Source: Phycicoccus sp. Soil748
Lineage (GTDB): Bacteria > Actinomycetota > Actinomycetes > Actinomycetales > Dermatophilaceae
NCBI RefSeq assembly: GCF_001428025.1
Contig: NZ_LMSC01000012.1
Span: 263,619-327,618 of the forward strand
Direction: 5' to 3'
Length of the DNA stretch: 64,000 nt
The position numbers and the translations under genes are program-made. Of this stretch, positions 15,736 to 24,335 are shown in pieces. Below the pieces are notes generated by a model, which had not been told where the DNA came from, made no database searches, and was given only the letters and a program-made list of their open reading frames with translations. Positions within the stretch are counted from its first letter, which is position 1; each line of letters starts with the position of its first letter.

Positions 15736-17364
15736 TCAGGCGGCTAGGGCGCCCGCGTCGAAGACGGTGCGGCCGCGGACCACGTTGCGCAGGCACTCGG
15801 GGGCGGGGGCACCGGGCGACAGGTCGGGCAGTCCCGGAGTGCCCGACCGCGGGTCGGTGCTCCACGTCTGGATGCGGTCGTCCGGGGCCTGCACGACGAG
15901 GTCGCCGACCTTCCAGACCGCGAACGTGGCAGGCAGGCCGAGGTCGAGGTAGCCGCGGTCGTCGAGCCCCGCAGCGCGCCAGCCGCCCCGGGTGTGGGCG
16001 AGGAACGCCGAGCGGGCGGAGATCCGCTGGCGCTCGTCGTGGTGCTCGATGCAGGCGCGCACGGCCTCCCACGGTGCGAACGGCGTCACGGGGGTGTCGG
16101 AGCCCAGCGCGACGGTCATCCCGGCGGCGAGCATGGAGGCGAACGGGTTCATCGGCGCCTCCCCGACGACGCGCTCGGCGCCCAGCCGCGCGGCGTACAT
16201 CGCGTCGGACCCGCCCCACAGGGCGTCGAAGGCAGGCTGGACGCTGGCCCCGACACCGAGGGCGACCAGGCGCTCGATGGCGCGGCGGTCGACCATCTCG
16301 AGGTGCTCGAGGCGGTGCCGGGACCGGGCGACGACGGGCGCGCCGACCAGCTCGGCTGCGGCCTCGAACCCCTCGACCACGGTGTCCACGCCGGCGTCGC
16401 CGATGACGTGGAACCCGGCCTGCAGCCCCGCGAGCGAGCAGGCCGCCACGTGGTCGCGGACCTCGGCGACGGACAGGTAGGGGTTGCCCGTGTGACCGGG
16501 CGCGTCGGCGTACCCGGACCGCAGGTGGGCGGTCCGCGAGCCGATGGAGCCGTCGACGTTGAGGTCGCCCGCCAGGCCGCGAGCGCCGTGCAGAGTCGCG
16601 ACATCACGGGCCTGCTGCTCGTCGGCGACGAGCTCGGCCCAGTAGCCCATGGCCTGCGGGACGTCACCGCCCCCCCCTGCCGCCAGGACGTCGGCGAAGT
16701 CGTCGGCGCTGGAGACGACGGGGCCGCCGTTCTCGTGGACGAGGCCGATGCCCGCTGCCGCCGCGGTGCGCAGCGCGAGGTCGATGTCGGCGCGGCGCTG
16801 GGCGGGCGTCACCGCCTGGTTGAACGCCTCGCGCGCCGCGTGGTGGGCCTCGCGGGTGACCAGCCCCTCCCCCTCCCAGCCGGGGAGGTCACGGGCACCG
16901 CACGCGGCCGCGAGCGCCGAGGAGATGACGGCGGAGTGGCCGTCGACGCGGGGCGAGTAGACGACACCACCGTAGGTCGCCCGGTCGAGCTCGGCCGCGG
17001 TCATCGCGCGTCGCTCGGCCCACAGGCCCTCGTCCCAGTTGGGGGCGTAGACCGGGCGTCCCTGCTGGCGACGTCCGGCGTCCTCGATGCGCGACAGCGC
17101 CTCGGCGGCGCTGCGCGTGGTGGCGACGTCGACGCCGCGCAGACCCGCGCCCGTCTGCGACAGGTGGGCGTGGGCGTCGACGAAGGCCGGCGTCACCAGG
17201 GCCCCGTCGAGCTCGACGACGCGGTCCACCGCGTCGCCGTGGACCGCGGCCGCGTCGTCGCCACCGATCCAGGCGATCGTGCCCGTCGCGTCGTCGACGA
17301 CCATCGCGTTGGCGAAGGGGTCGATGGGTGAGTAGACGAAGCCGCCGCGGTAGAGAGTGCTCAC
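15736..17364 (-). CDS. YtcJ-like amidohydrolase (amidohydrolase_3 family)
   Basis: This 542-residue enzyme starts at GTG 17364 (MSTLYRGGFVYSPIDPFANA). Metal-site motifs of the amidohydrolase superfamily are visible: VDAHAHL near residue 65, GFHVIGDAGVDTVVEGF, SRHRLEHLEMVD and ALGSDTPVTPFAPWEAV. Relatives act as exoenzyme regulators or N-substituted formamide deformylases, but most have no known substrate. It follows ackA by 9 bp and may be read through from the xfp-pta-ackA operon. A TAGGGT at -10 distance coincides with the ackA stop codon, so a separate promoter is uncertain. Confidence 0.85.
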   Translation of the reverse strand: MSTLYRGGFVYSPIDPFANAMVVDDATGTIAWIGGDDAAAVHGDAVDRVVELDGALVTPAFVDAHAHLSQTGAGLRGVDVATTRSAAEALSRIEDAGRRQQGRPVYAPNWDEGLWAERRAMTAAELDRATYGGVVYSPRVDGHSAVISSALAAACGARDLPGWEGEGLVTREAHHAAREAFNQAVTPAQRRADIDLALRTAAAAGIGLVHENGGPVVSSADDFADVLAAGGGGDVPQAMGYWAELVADEQQARDVATLHGARGLAGDLNVDGSIGSRTAHLRSGYADAPGHTGNPYLSVAEVRDHVAACSLAGLQAGFHVIGDAGVDTVVEGFEAAAELVGAPVVARSRHRLEHLEMVDRRAIERLVALGVGASVQPAFDALWGGSDAMYAARLGAERVVGEAPMNPFASMLAAGMTVALGSDTPVTPFAPWEAVRACIEHHDERQRISARSAFLAHTRGGWRAAGLDDRGYLDLGLPATFAVWKVGDLVVQAPDDRIQTWSTDPRSGTPGLPDLSPGAPAPECLRNVVRGRTVFDAGALAA

Positions 17365-17373
17365 GCGAGCACC

Positions 17374-18585
17374 CTATGCGTCGGCCTGTGCCCTCTCGTC
17401 GCCGAGGACGGACAGGCACGCGCGGGCGATCTCCAGCTCCTCACGGGTCGGCACCACCCACGCGGGCACCCGGGTGGTCACGGCGGTCACCCTCCGCTCA
17501 GGCTCGCCGTCCTCGTTCGCCTCAGGGTCCAGCTCCACCCCGAGGGCGCCGAGGCCGTCGAGCACCGCGGCGCGCACCGGCGCGCTGTTCTCCCCGATCC
17601 CACCCGTGAACGCGATGGCGTCCGCGCCTCCGAGCGCCACGGCGTACGCGCCGACGTACTTGCGCAGCCGGTAGGTCATGACGTCGAAGGCGAGCGCAGC
17701 GGCGTCGTCGCCGCTGGCCCGCCGCTGCTCGAGCTCCCGCAGGTCGGACACACCCGCCAGGCCGAGGAGGCCGCTGCGGAAGTTGAGGGCCTCGTCGTAG
17801 GACCTCGCGTCCAGGTCGGCGACCCGCGCCAGGTACGCGCCCAGGGCAGGATCGACGTCCCCGGACCGGGTGCCCATGACCAGGCCCTCGAGTGGGGACA
17901 GCCCCATCGAGGTGTCGATGCTGCGGCCGGCCTTCACCGCGCAGGCGCTGGCGCCGTTGCCGAGGTGGAGCACGATGACCGCGCAGTCCTCGGGTGCGCG
18001 CCCGAGCAGCTCGGCGGTGCGCTGGGAGACGTAGCGGTGGGAGGTGCCGTGGAAGCCGTAGCGGCGCACCCGGTGCTGCTCGCGCCACTCGGCAGGCACC
18101 GCGTACGTGTGGGCCTCCCTGGGCAGCGTCTGGTGGAAGGCCGTGTCGAAGACGGCAACCTGCGGGACGCCGGGGAACGACTCCCGCGCGCTGAGGATGC
18201 CCTCGAGGTTGGCCGGGTTGTGCAGCGGGGCCAGCGGCACGAGCGAGCGGATCGCCTCGACCACGTCGTCGTCGACCACGACCGGCGCGCTGAACCGTGG
18301 TCCGCCGTGCACCACGCGGTGGCCCACCGCGTACAAGCCCGCCCCGGACAGGTCCGGGCCGTGCTCGCGCAGCGCCTCCCTCGCCGCACCGAGGGCCTCG
18401 CCGTGGTCGCGACAGGTGACGTCGCGCTCATGGGTGTCGTCCCCGGTCTGGTGCCGCAGCCGACCCGCTCCGCCGATGCGGTCGACCATCCCGGACGCGG
18501 CGGTGCGTCCCGTGACGGCGTCGACCACCTCGTACTTCAGCGACGAGGACCCGGCGTTGACGACCAGGACGGTGCGGCTCGCCAT
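17374..18585 (-). CDS. ackA: Acetate kinase
   Basis: The 403-residue protein starts MASRTVLVVNAGSSSLKYEV (phosphate-binding N-terminus) and includes VGHRVVHGG, VFDTAFHQTLP, RYGFHGTSHRYV, HLGNGASACAVKAGRSIDTSMGLSPLEGLVMGTRSGDVD and FTGGIGENS, all acetate-kinase signatures. It transfers phosphate from acetyl-phosphate to ADP, giving acetate and ATP, in the cytoplasm. The ATG overlaps the pta TGA (TGATG), so it is translated with pta. With xfp upstream, the operon turns sugar phosphates to acetate with substrate-level ATP. Confidence 0.97.
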   Translation of the reverse strand: MASRTVLVVNAGSSSLKYEVVDAVTGRTAASGMVDRIGGAGRLRHQTGDDTHERDVTCRDHGEALGAAREALREHGPDLSGAGLYAVGHRVVHGGPRFSAPVVVDDDVVEAIRSLVPLAPLHNPANLEGILSARESFPGVPQVAVFDTAFHQTLPREAHTYAVPAEWREQHRVRRYGFHGTSHRYVSQRTAELLGRAPEDCAVIVLHLGNGASACAVKAGRSIDTSMGLSPLEGLVMGTRSGDVDPALGAYLARVADLDARSYDEALNFRSGLLGLAGVSDLRELEQRRASGDDAAALAFDVMTYRLRKYVGAYAVALGGADAIAFTGGIGENSAPVRAAVLDGLGALGVELDPEANEDGEPERRVTAVTTRVPAWVVPTREELEIARACLSVLGDERAQADA

Positions 18586-20642
18586 CAGGCGCCGGCCTGG
18601 ATGGCCGTGATGGCGATGGTGTTGACGATGTCGCGCACCAGGGCTCCCCGGGACAGGTCGTTGACCGGGCGGTTGAGCCCCTGCAGCACGGGGCCGATGG
18701 CGACGGCCGAGGCGCTGCGCTGCACAGCCTTGTAGGTGTTGTTGCCGGTGTTGAGGTCGGGGAAGACGAGCACCGTGGCGCGCCCGGCCACCGGGCTGTC
18801 CTTGAGCTTGGTCGCGGCCACGCCCAGGTCCACCGCCGCGTCGTACTGGATGGGGCCCTCGACGGGTAGGCCCGGTTCCCGCTGGTGGACCAGAGCGGTG
18901 GCGGCCCGCACCTTGTCGACGTCGGCGCCCGACCCCGACTCCCCCGTCGAGTAGGACAGCATCGCCACCCGCGGCTCGATGCCGAACTGCTCCGCGGTGC
19001 GGGCCGAGGAGATCGCGATGTCGGCGAGCTGCTCGGCGGTGGGGTCGGGGTTGACCGCGCAGTCGCCGTAGACGAGCACGCGGTCGGCGAGGCACATGAG
19101 GAACACGCTGGAGACGACCGAGACCCCCGGGGCCGTGCGCACCACCTCGAGGGCGGGGCGGATCGTGTGGGCCGTCGTGGTGACGCAGCCGGCAACCATG
19201 CCGTCGGCCAGGCCCTGGTGCACCATCATCGTGCCGAAGTAGGAGGGGTCGGCGACCCGGTCGCGTGCCTGGTCGAGGGTCACGCCCTTGTGGGCCCGCA
19301 GCTGCGCGTACTCCGCGGCGAACCCCTCGCGCAGGTCGCTCGTGCCGGGGTCCACGACGTCCGCCCCCGTGATGTCGACGCCGAGGAGCCCGGCGTTGGC
19401 GCGGACGGTCTCCTCGTCGCCGAGCAGCGTGAGCTTGGCGATCCCGCGGGCCAGCACGGTGTCGGCAGCCAGCAGGATCCGGTCCTCCGCGCCCTCCGGC
19501 AGCACGATGTGCGCCCCGGACAGCCGTGCCTCGTCGACGAGCCGGTGCTCGAACATCAGCGGGGTCACGGTGCCCTCGCCCGTCGTGGCGACCGGTCCGA
19601 GCAGCGCCTCGGCGTCCAGGCCGCGCTCCACCATGGCGACCGCCGCCTCGAGCTTGCGCGTCGAGTCGGGCGTGAGCCGACCGCGCGCCGCGCCCAGCCT
19701 CGTGGCCGTGGTCATCGTGCCGCCGTCGGTGGCGATGACCGGCAGCACGACATCGAGGCCCTCGATCAGCCGCTCGACCTGCGGGGTGAGGGGGAACCCG
19801 CCGTTGAGGACGATCCCGGACAACGTCGGGAAGGTCTTGGACCGGTGCGCGAGCAGGACACCGAGCAGGACGTCCTCGCGGTCACCGGGGACGATCACCA
19901 CTCCCCCGTCGAGGAGCCGGTCGAGGACGTGCGGCATGGTCATGGCGGCGACGACCAGCCCCGTGCACTCCCGGTCGAGCCAGCCGGTGTCACCGTGCAC
20001 GAGGCGGCCCGCGCAGGCGTCCATGAGGTCCTTGACGGTAGGCGCCCGGAGCAGCGGGGTGTCGGGCAGGGACTGCACCGGGACCCCGACCAGCGCCGAC
20101 ACCGCAGCGGTCACCTGCTCCACGCGCGCCGGGTCCACCCGGTTGGCCACGACGCCGGTCACGTGGGCGTGGGCCTCCCGGGCCGCCACGACGGCCATCT
20201 CGGCGGCGGTGGCGACCTGCGCCGGGTCGTGGTCGGCGGCGGGCACCACGAGCAGCAGCCGTGAGCCGAGGTTCGCCGCCACCGCGGCGTTGACCGAGAA
20301 CTCCGTGGGCGCCGACACGTCGGTGAAGTCTGAGCCGACGACCAGCACCACGTCGTGGTCACGCGCCACCTCGTGGAACCTGTCCACGATGAGGCCCATG
20401 GCGTGGTCGGGCGAGGCGTGCAGCTCGTCGTACGTGACGCCGCAGGCCTGCTCGACGGTGAGGTCCCCCGGCAGCTGGGCCAGCAGGGTCCGGACCAGCT
20501 CGTCCGGCGCACCGGCGCGGACGATGGGCCGGAACACGCCGACCCGCCCGGCGCGGCGGCTCAGCTGGTCCAGCAGGCCGACCGCCACCGCCGACTTGCC
20601 GGACTGCGCTTCGGTGCCGGCGATGTAGATGCTCGTGGCCAC
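18585..20642 (-). CDS. pta: Phosphate acetyltransferase, long form
   Basis: The 685-residue protein has three parts. An N-terminal P-loop domain (SIYIAGTEAQSGKSAVAVGLL) resembles dethiobiotin synthetase. A middle DRTGG domain follows (around VIVPGDREDVLLGVLLA). The C-terminal phosphotransacetylase domain begins near residue 360 (MFEHRLVDEARLSGAHIVLPEGAEDRIL, later SYSTGESGSGADVDKVRAAT and VLVFPDLNTGNNTYKAVQRS). It interconverts acetyl-CoA and acetyl-phosphate. The long form is typical of enterics and many actinobacteria; the N-terminal part is thought to be regulatory. The GTG start lies 10 bp after the xfp stop. Confidence 0.96.
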   Translation of the reverse strand: MATSIYIAGTEAQSGKSAVAVGLLDQLSRRAGRVGVFRPIVRAGAPDELVRTLLAQLPGDLTVEQACGVTYDELHASPDHAMGLIVDRFHEVARDHDVVLVVGSDFTDVSAPTEFSVNAAVAANLGSRLLLVVPAADHDPAQVATAAEMAVVAAREAHAHVTGVVANRVDPARVEQVTAAVSALVGVPVQSLPDTPLLRAPTVKDLMDACAGRLVHGDTGWLDRECTGLVVAAMTMPHVLDRLLDGGVVIVPGDREDVLLGVLLAHRSKTFPTLSGIVLNGGFPLTPQVERLIEGLDVVLPVIATDGGTMTTATRLGAARGRLTPDSTRKLEAAVAMVERGLDAEALLGPVATTGEGTVTPLMFEHRLVDEARLSGAHIVLPEGAEDRILLAADTVLARGIAKLTLLGDEETVRANAGLLGVDITGADVVDPGTSDLREGFAAEYAQLRAHKGVTLDQARDRVADPSYFGTMMVHQGLADGMVAGCVTTTAHTIRPALEVVRTAPGVSVVSSVFLMCLADRVLVYGDCAVNPDPTAEQLADIAISSARTAEQFGIEPRVAMLSYSTGESGSGADVDKVRAATALVHQREPGLPVEGPIQYDAAVDLGVAATKLKDSPVAGRATVLVFPDLNTGNNTYKAVQRSASAVAIGPVLQGLNRPVNDLSRGALVRDIVNTIAITAIQAGA

Positions 20643-20652
20643 GGGGCTGAAA

Positions 20653-23136
20653 CTACCGGGACGACTCGGCCGACGCCGCCCGGTCGGAAGGTCCGGGGTC
20701 GGACGGTGGGTTGTCGGACGGTCCGCTCCAGGTCCAGGCCGCGATGTCCGGCAGGTCCTCCAGGTGCTCGCGGATGTGGGTCTCGTGCTCGGCGAGCCGC
20801 TGGTCGCACAGGTCCTTGAGCTCGCGCCATCCCGTGGGCCTGGTGCGTGCCCGTCGCAGCACCTCCTTGGCGAGGTGGAAGCGGCTCATCTTGTTGAGCA
20901 CTACCATGTCGAACGGCGTCGTCGTCGTGCCCTGCTCGCTGAACCCGCGGACGTGGAAGCGCCCCGGGTTGGCCCGGCCGTGGATGAGCTGGTGGACGGC
21001 GCGCGGGTAGCCGTGGAACGCGAACACGACGTGCCGCTCCGGGGTGAAGACGTCCTCGAAGTGGCTGTCGGAGAACCCGTTGGGGTGGTCGTTCTCGGGG
21101 ATCAGCGTCATGAGGTCGATGACGTTGACGAACCGCACCTTGAGGTCCGGCACGTGGTCGCGCAGGAGCTCGGCGGCCGCGAGCGCCTCCTGCGTCGGCA
21201 CGTCACCCGCGCAGGCCAGCACGATGTCGGGGTCGTCGTCCGGGCCGCAGGTGCTGGCCCACTCCCACATCGAGGCACCGGCCGAGCACGCCCGGGCGGC
21301 CTCCTCGAGGGAGAGGTACTGCAGGTGCTTCTGCTTGTCGACGACGATGAGGTTGACGTGGTCGGTGCCGGACAGGCAGTGCTCGCTGATCCACAGCGCG
21401 GTGTTGGCGTCCGGTGGCAGGAACACCCGGACCACACCGGGAGCCAGCGGCAGCAGGCAGTCGATGAGACCGGGGCCCTGGTGGGAGAACCCGTTGTGGT
21501 CGTTGCGCCAGCAGGTCGAGGTCAACAGGATGTTGAGCGAGGACACCGAGTCCCGCCACGGCAGCTCCTGGGCGTGCTGCAGCCACTTGACGTGCTGCAC
21601 CGCCATCGACGCCGACACCATGGCGAAGGCCTCGTACGTCGCGAACATCCCGTGCCGACCGGACAGCAGGTAGCCCTCGAGCCAGCCCTGGCACAGGTGC
21701 TCGCTCAGCACCTCCATGACACGGCCGTCGGGGCCGAGGTCGTCGTCGGTGTCGCGCAGCGGTCCCATGAAGCACCGGTCGGTGACCTCGAACACCGGCT
21801 GCAGCCGGTTGCTCGCGGTCTCGTCCGGGGAGAACAGCCGGAAGGTGCCGCCACCGTCGGGGCGGGCCGTCGCGGCATACAGGTCGCGCAGCAGCCGGCC
21901 CGTGGTGATCGTGTTCTCGACGAGGTCCCGGCCGCGGCCCGAGGGCTCCACCGCCACCTCGTACGCCGCGAGCTCGGGCATGGGCAGCGGGGTCCGCAGC
22001 CGCCCGCCGTTGGCGTACGGCGTCGCGGACATGCGCCGGTCGCCCTCGGGAGCCAGGTCGCGCAGCTCGGGGACGAGGCGGCCCTCGTCGTCGAACAGCT
22101 CCTCGGGCCGGTAGGTGCGCATCCACTCCTCGAGCATCCGCAGGTGCTCCGGGTGGTCGGCGAGGCCGGAGAGCGGGACCTGGTGGGCGCGGTTGGTGCC
22201 CTCCACCTGGACGCCGTCGACGACGGCCGGACCGGTCCAGCCCTTGGGTGTGCGCAGGACGATGGCCGGCCACCGGTGCCGGACGGGCTCGGCGGGGGCG
22301 CCTGCCCCGCGGGCGGTGACCTGCAGCTCGCGGATGCGGCTGTGGGCGTCGAGCAGCGCGTCGAGCAGGGCGGGGAAGACCTCCCGCGGGTCGTCGCCGG
22401 ACACCGTGACGGGGTCCCAGCCCTGGCTCATCAGGTAGGCCTCGACATCTGCGTCGTCCGTGCGGCCGAGGACGGTGGGCCCGGCGATCTTGTAGCCATT
22501 GAGGTGCAGGATCGGCAGGACCGCCCCGTCGCGCCGGGGGTTGAGGAACGTCGGCAGCCGCCACGAGGCGCTGAGCGGCCCCGTCTCGGCCTCGCCGTCC
22601 CCGACGACGCAGGCCACGGTCAGGTCGGGGTGGTCGAACGCCGCCCCCGCCGCGTGCACGAGGGCGTAGCCGAGCTCACCGCCCTCGTGGATGCTGCCCG
22701 GCGTCTGGACGCTGACGTGGCTGGGCACCCCGCCGGGCGAGGAGAACTGCCGGAACAGGTCGCGCACCCCGGCCGCGTCGTCGCCGATGTGGGGGTACAC
22801 CTCGGTGTAGGTCCCCTCGAGCCACGCCGTCGCGACCAGCGCGGGCCCGCCGTGCCCGGGGCCGGTGACGTAGAGCCAGTCGCTGTCGGTGGCGCGGATG
22901 ACGCGGTTGAGCAGCGTGTAGACCATCGACAGGCCGGGACTGGTCCCCCAGTGGCCGAGCAGCCGCGGCTTGGTGTGCTCCAGCCGCAGCGGTTCGCGCA
23001 GCAGCGCGTTCTCGCGCAGGTAGATCTGGCCGACGGTGAGGTAGTTGGCCGCCGCCCACCACCGCAGGTCGAGGTCGAGGTCGTCCGGTGCGTACGCGAT
23101 CGCGGAGGGTGCGGTGGGAGCCGGGTCTGGGCGCAT
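20653..23136 (-). CDS. xfp: Phosphoketolase (xylulose-5-phosphate/fructose-6-phosphate)
   Basis: The 827-residue thiamine-diphosphate enzyme shows the phosphoketolase order: LLGHWGTSPGLSMVYTLLNRVI, VTGPGHGGPALVATAWLEG, GGELGYALVHAAGAAFDHP, VVGDGEAETGPLSASW (ThDP motif GDGE), HLNGYKIAGPTVLGR, then TSTCWRNDHNGFSHQGPGLID and PPDANTALWISEHCL. It splits xylulose-5-P or fructose-6-P with phosphate into acetyl-phosphate plus glyceraldehyde-3-P or erythrose-4-P. Length is normal. It heads xfp-pta-ackA, so acetyl-phosphate can go to acetyl-CoA or to acetate and ATP. The first 15 residues are variable; a slightly later start is possible. Confidence 0.96.
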   Translation of the reverse strand: MRPDPAPTAPSAIAYAPDDLDLDLRWWAAANYLTVGQIYLRENALLREPLRLEHTKPRLLGHWGTSPGLSMVYTLLNRVIRATDSDWLYVTGPGHGGPALVATAWLEGTYTEVYPHIGDDAAGVRDLFRQFSSPGGVPSHVSVQTPGSIHEGGELGYALVHAAGAAFDHPDLTVACVVGDGEAETGPLSASWRLPTFLNPRRDGAVLPILHLNGYKIAGPTVLGRTDDADVEAYLMSQGWDPVTVSGDDPREVFPALLDALLDAHSRIRELQVTARGAGAPAEPVRHRWPAIVLRTPKGWTGPAVVDGVQVEGTNRAHQVPLSGLADHPEHLRMLEEWMRTYRPEELFDDEGRLVPELRDLAPEGDRRMSATPYANGGRLRTPLPMPELAAYEVAVEPSGRGRDLVENTITTGRLLRDLYAATARPDGGGTFRLFSPDETASNRLQPVFEVTDRCFMGPLRDTDDDLGPDGRVMEVLSEHLCQGWLEGYLLSGRHGMFATYEAFAMVSASMAVQHVKWLQHAQELPWRDSVSSLNILLTSTCWRNDHNGFSHQGPGLIDCLLPLAPGVVRVFLPPDANTALWISEHCLSGTDHVNLIVVDKQKHLQYLSLEEAARACSAGASMWEWASTCGPDDDPDIVLACAGDVPTQEALAAAELLRDHVPDLKVRFVNVIDLMTLIPENDHPNGFSDSHFEDVFTPERHVVFAFHGYPRAVHQLIHGRANPGRFHVRGFSEQGTTTTPFDMVVLNKMSRFHLAKEVLRRARTRPTGWRELKDLCDQRLAEHETHIREHLEDLPDIAAWTWSGPSDNPPSDPGPSDRAASAESSR

Positions 23137-23184
23137 ACCCCCGATCGCACCATGTCCGACGGGGTCGCGCAGGGAAGTTGGTCC

Positions 23185-24249
23185 CTACCGGACCGGTTGC
23201 TCCTCGAGGCGCCCCTCGAACAGGCCGCGGACGACCGCGTCCCGGCGCAGCAGGTCCAGGGCGTACGCCGCGTGGCCGGGCACGTAGCCGTTGCCGACGA
23301 GCATGCGGACGTCGGCGGCGACGCCCTCCGCACCGAGCGCCGCCGCGGCGAAGCTCGTGGCCATCGAGAAGAAGATGATGGTGCCGCCCTGGGCGGTGGA
23401 CAGGATGGCGGGCTGCTCGCAGCCGGGCACGTCGACGCAGACGACGGTGACGTCCGCCGGCCCACCCGCAGCGGCCACGGCCTCGGACAGGCCCAGCGGG
23501 CTGCGCGCGTCGGCGACCACGACCTCCTCGGCCAGGCCGGTGTCCCGCAGCAGCTCGGCCTCCCGCTCGACGGGCACCACCGCGATGCGGTGGGCGGCGC
23601 CCGCCTCGGCCGCGGCTGCCAGCGAGAGGGAGCCCGACTTCCCGGCACCACCGAGGACGGCCACGGTCGGGGCGTGCCCGCGGGCGGCGTACTCGGCAAC
23701 GACGCGGTGCACGAGGGCGGGGGCGCCGCACACGTCCATCACCATCAGCGCGAGGTCGGGGCTGAGGTCGTCGGGGAGCTGCGCGGCGATGGAGCGGCCG
23801 AACAGGACCGCGTGCCCCTGTGCTGGCACGCGCTCGGAGCGGCCGTCCCAGCGGGCGAGGCCGTCGGTGAGGACGAGCGGCGTGAGCGACAGCGAGACCA
23901 GCGTGGCCACCCGGTCGCCGACCGACAGGCCCAGCGGGGACTGCGGCCCGACCTCCTCGACGGTGCCGATGAGCATGCCGCCCGAGCCGGTCACGGGGTT
24001 CTGCATCTTGCCTCGGGTGGCGACGATGTCGAGCACCTCGGCGCGCACCGCCTCACCGTCGCCGCCGTGCTTCTCCGACAGCTGGCGGAAGGAGGCCGCG
24101 TCGAGGTTGAGGGTCTCGACCGCGATGCGCACCTCGTCGGGCCACAGCTCCGGACGGGCGTCGAGGCGCTGCGCCGCCTGCGGCAGCGTCGCTCCGGCGG
24201 GCTCGAGGACGCGGTGGAGGCCGACCGGCGACGAGGGGGTGTGAGGCAC
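23185..24249 (-). CDS. kdd: L-erythro-3,5-diaminohexanoate dehydrogenase
   Basis: The 354-residue protein has an N-terminal GroES-like segment and a Rossmann domain with TVAVLGGAGKSGSLSLAAAAEAG (GxGxxG-like). Typical Kdd stretches are PELWPDEVRIAVETLNLDAASFRQL, GKMQNPVTGSGGMLIGTVEEVG and QGGTIIFFSMATSFAAAALGAEG. Kdd oxidises 3,5-diaminohexanoate with NAD(P)+ to 5-amino-3-oxohexanoate in lysine fermentation. The GTG at 24249 has GGGAG about 6 bp upstream. It is divergent from kamA with 86 bp between, so the two are likely co-regulated. Confidence 0.92.
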   Translation of the reverse strand: MPHTPSSPVGLHRVLEPAGATLPQAAQRLDARPELWPDEVRIAVETLNLDAASFRQLSEKHGGDGEAVRAEVLDIVATRGKMQNPVTGSGGMLIGTVEEVGPQSPLGLSVGDRVATLVSLSLTPLVLTDGLARWDGRSERVPAQGHAVLFGRSIAAQLPDDLSPDLALMVMDVCGAPALVHRVVAEYAARGHAPTVAVLGGAGKSGSLSLAAAAEAGAAHRIAVVPVEREAELLRDTGLAEEVVVADARSPLGLSEAVAAAGGPADVTVVCVDVPGCEQPAILSTAQGGTIIFFSMATSFAAAALGAEGVAADVRMLVGNGYVPGHAAYALDLLRRDAVVRGLFEGRLEEQPVR

Positions 24250-24322
24250 AGAATCTCCCAGCTATGGCGACACGAGGTGAAGATCTTGCGGCGAAGGTTC
24301 CCGATCGACGCAACCTGTCCCG

Positions 24323-24328
24323 TATCCT
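24323..24328 (+). promoter_or_regulatory. -10 element for leaderless kamA mRNA
   Basis: TATCCT ends 7 bp before the kamA ATG at 24336, with no Shine-Dalgarno between. A poor -35 (TTCCCG, 24298-24303) lies 19 bp upstream. The intergenic stretch 24250-24335 must also carry the kdd promoter. Confidence 0.5.
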
Positions 24329-24335
24329 GCCACGT

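Noticed and set aside
17371-17376. TAGGGT as a leaderless -10 for the YtcJ gene (and similar cases before the DLH gene, the 103-residue protein and trmI)
   Set aside because: In these cases the TAG is the stop codon of the preceding same-strand gene, so the match may be coincidental.
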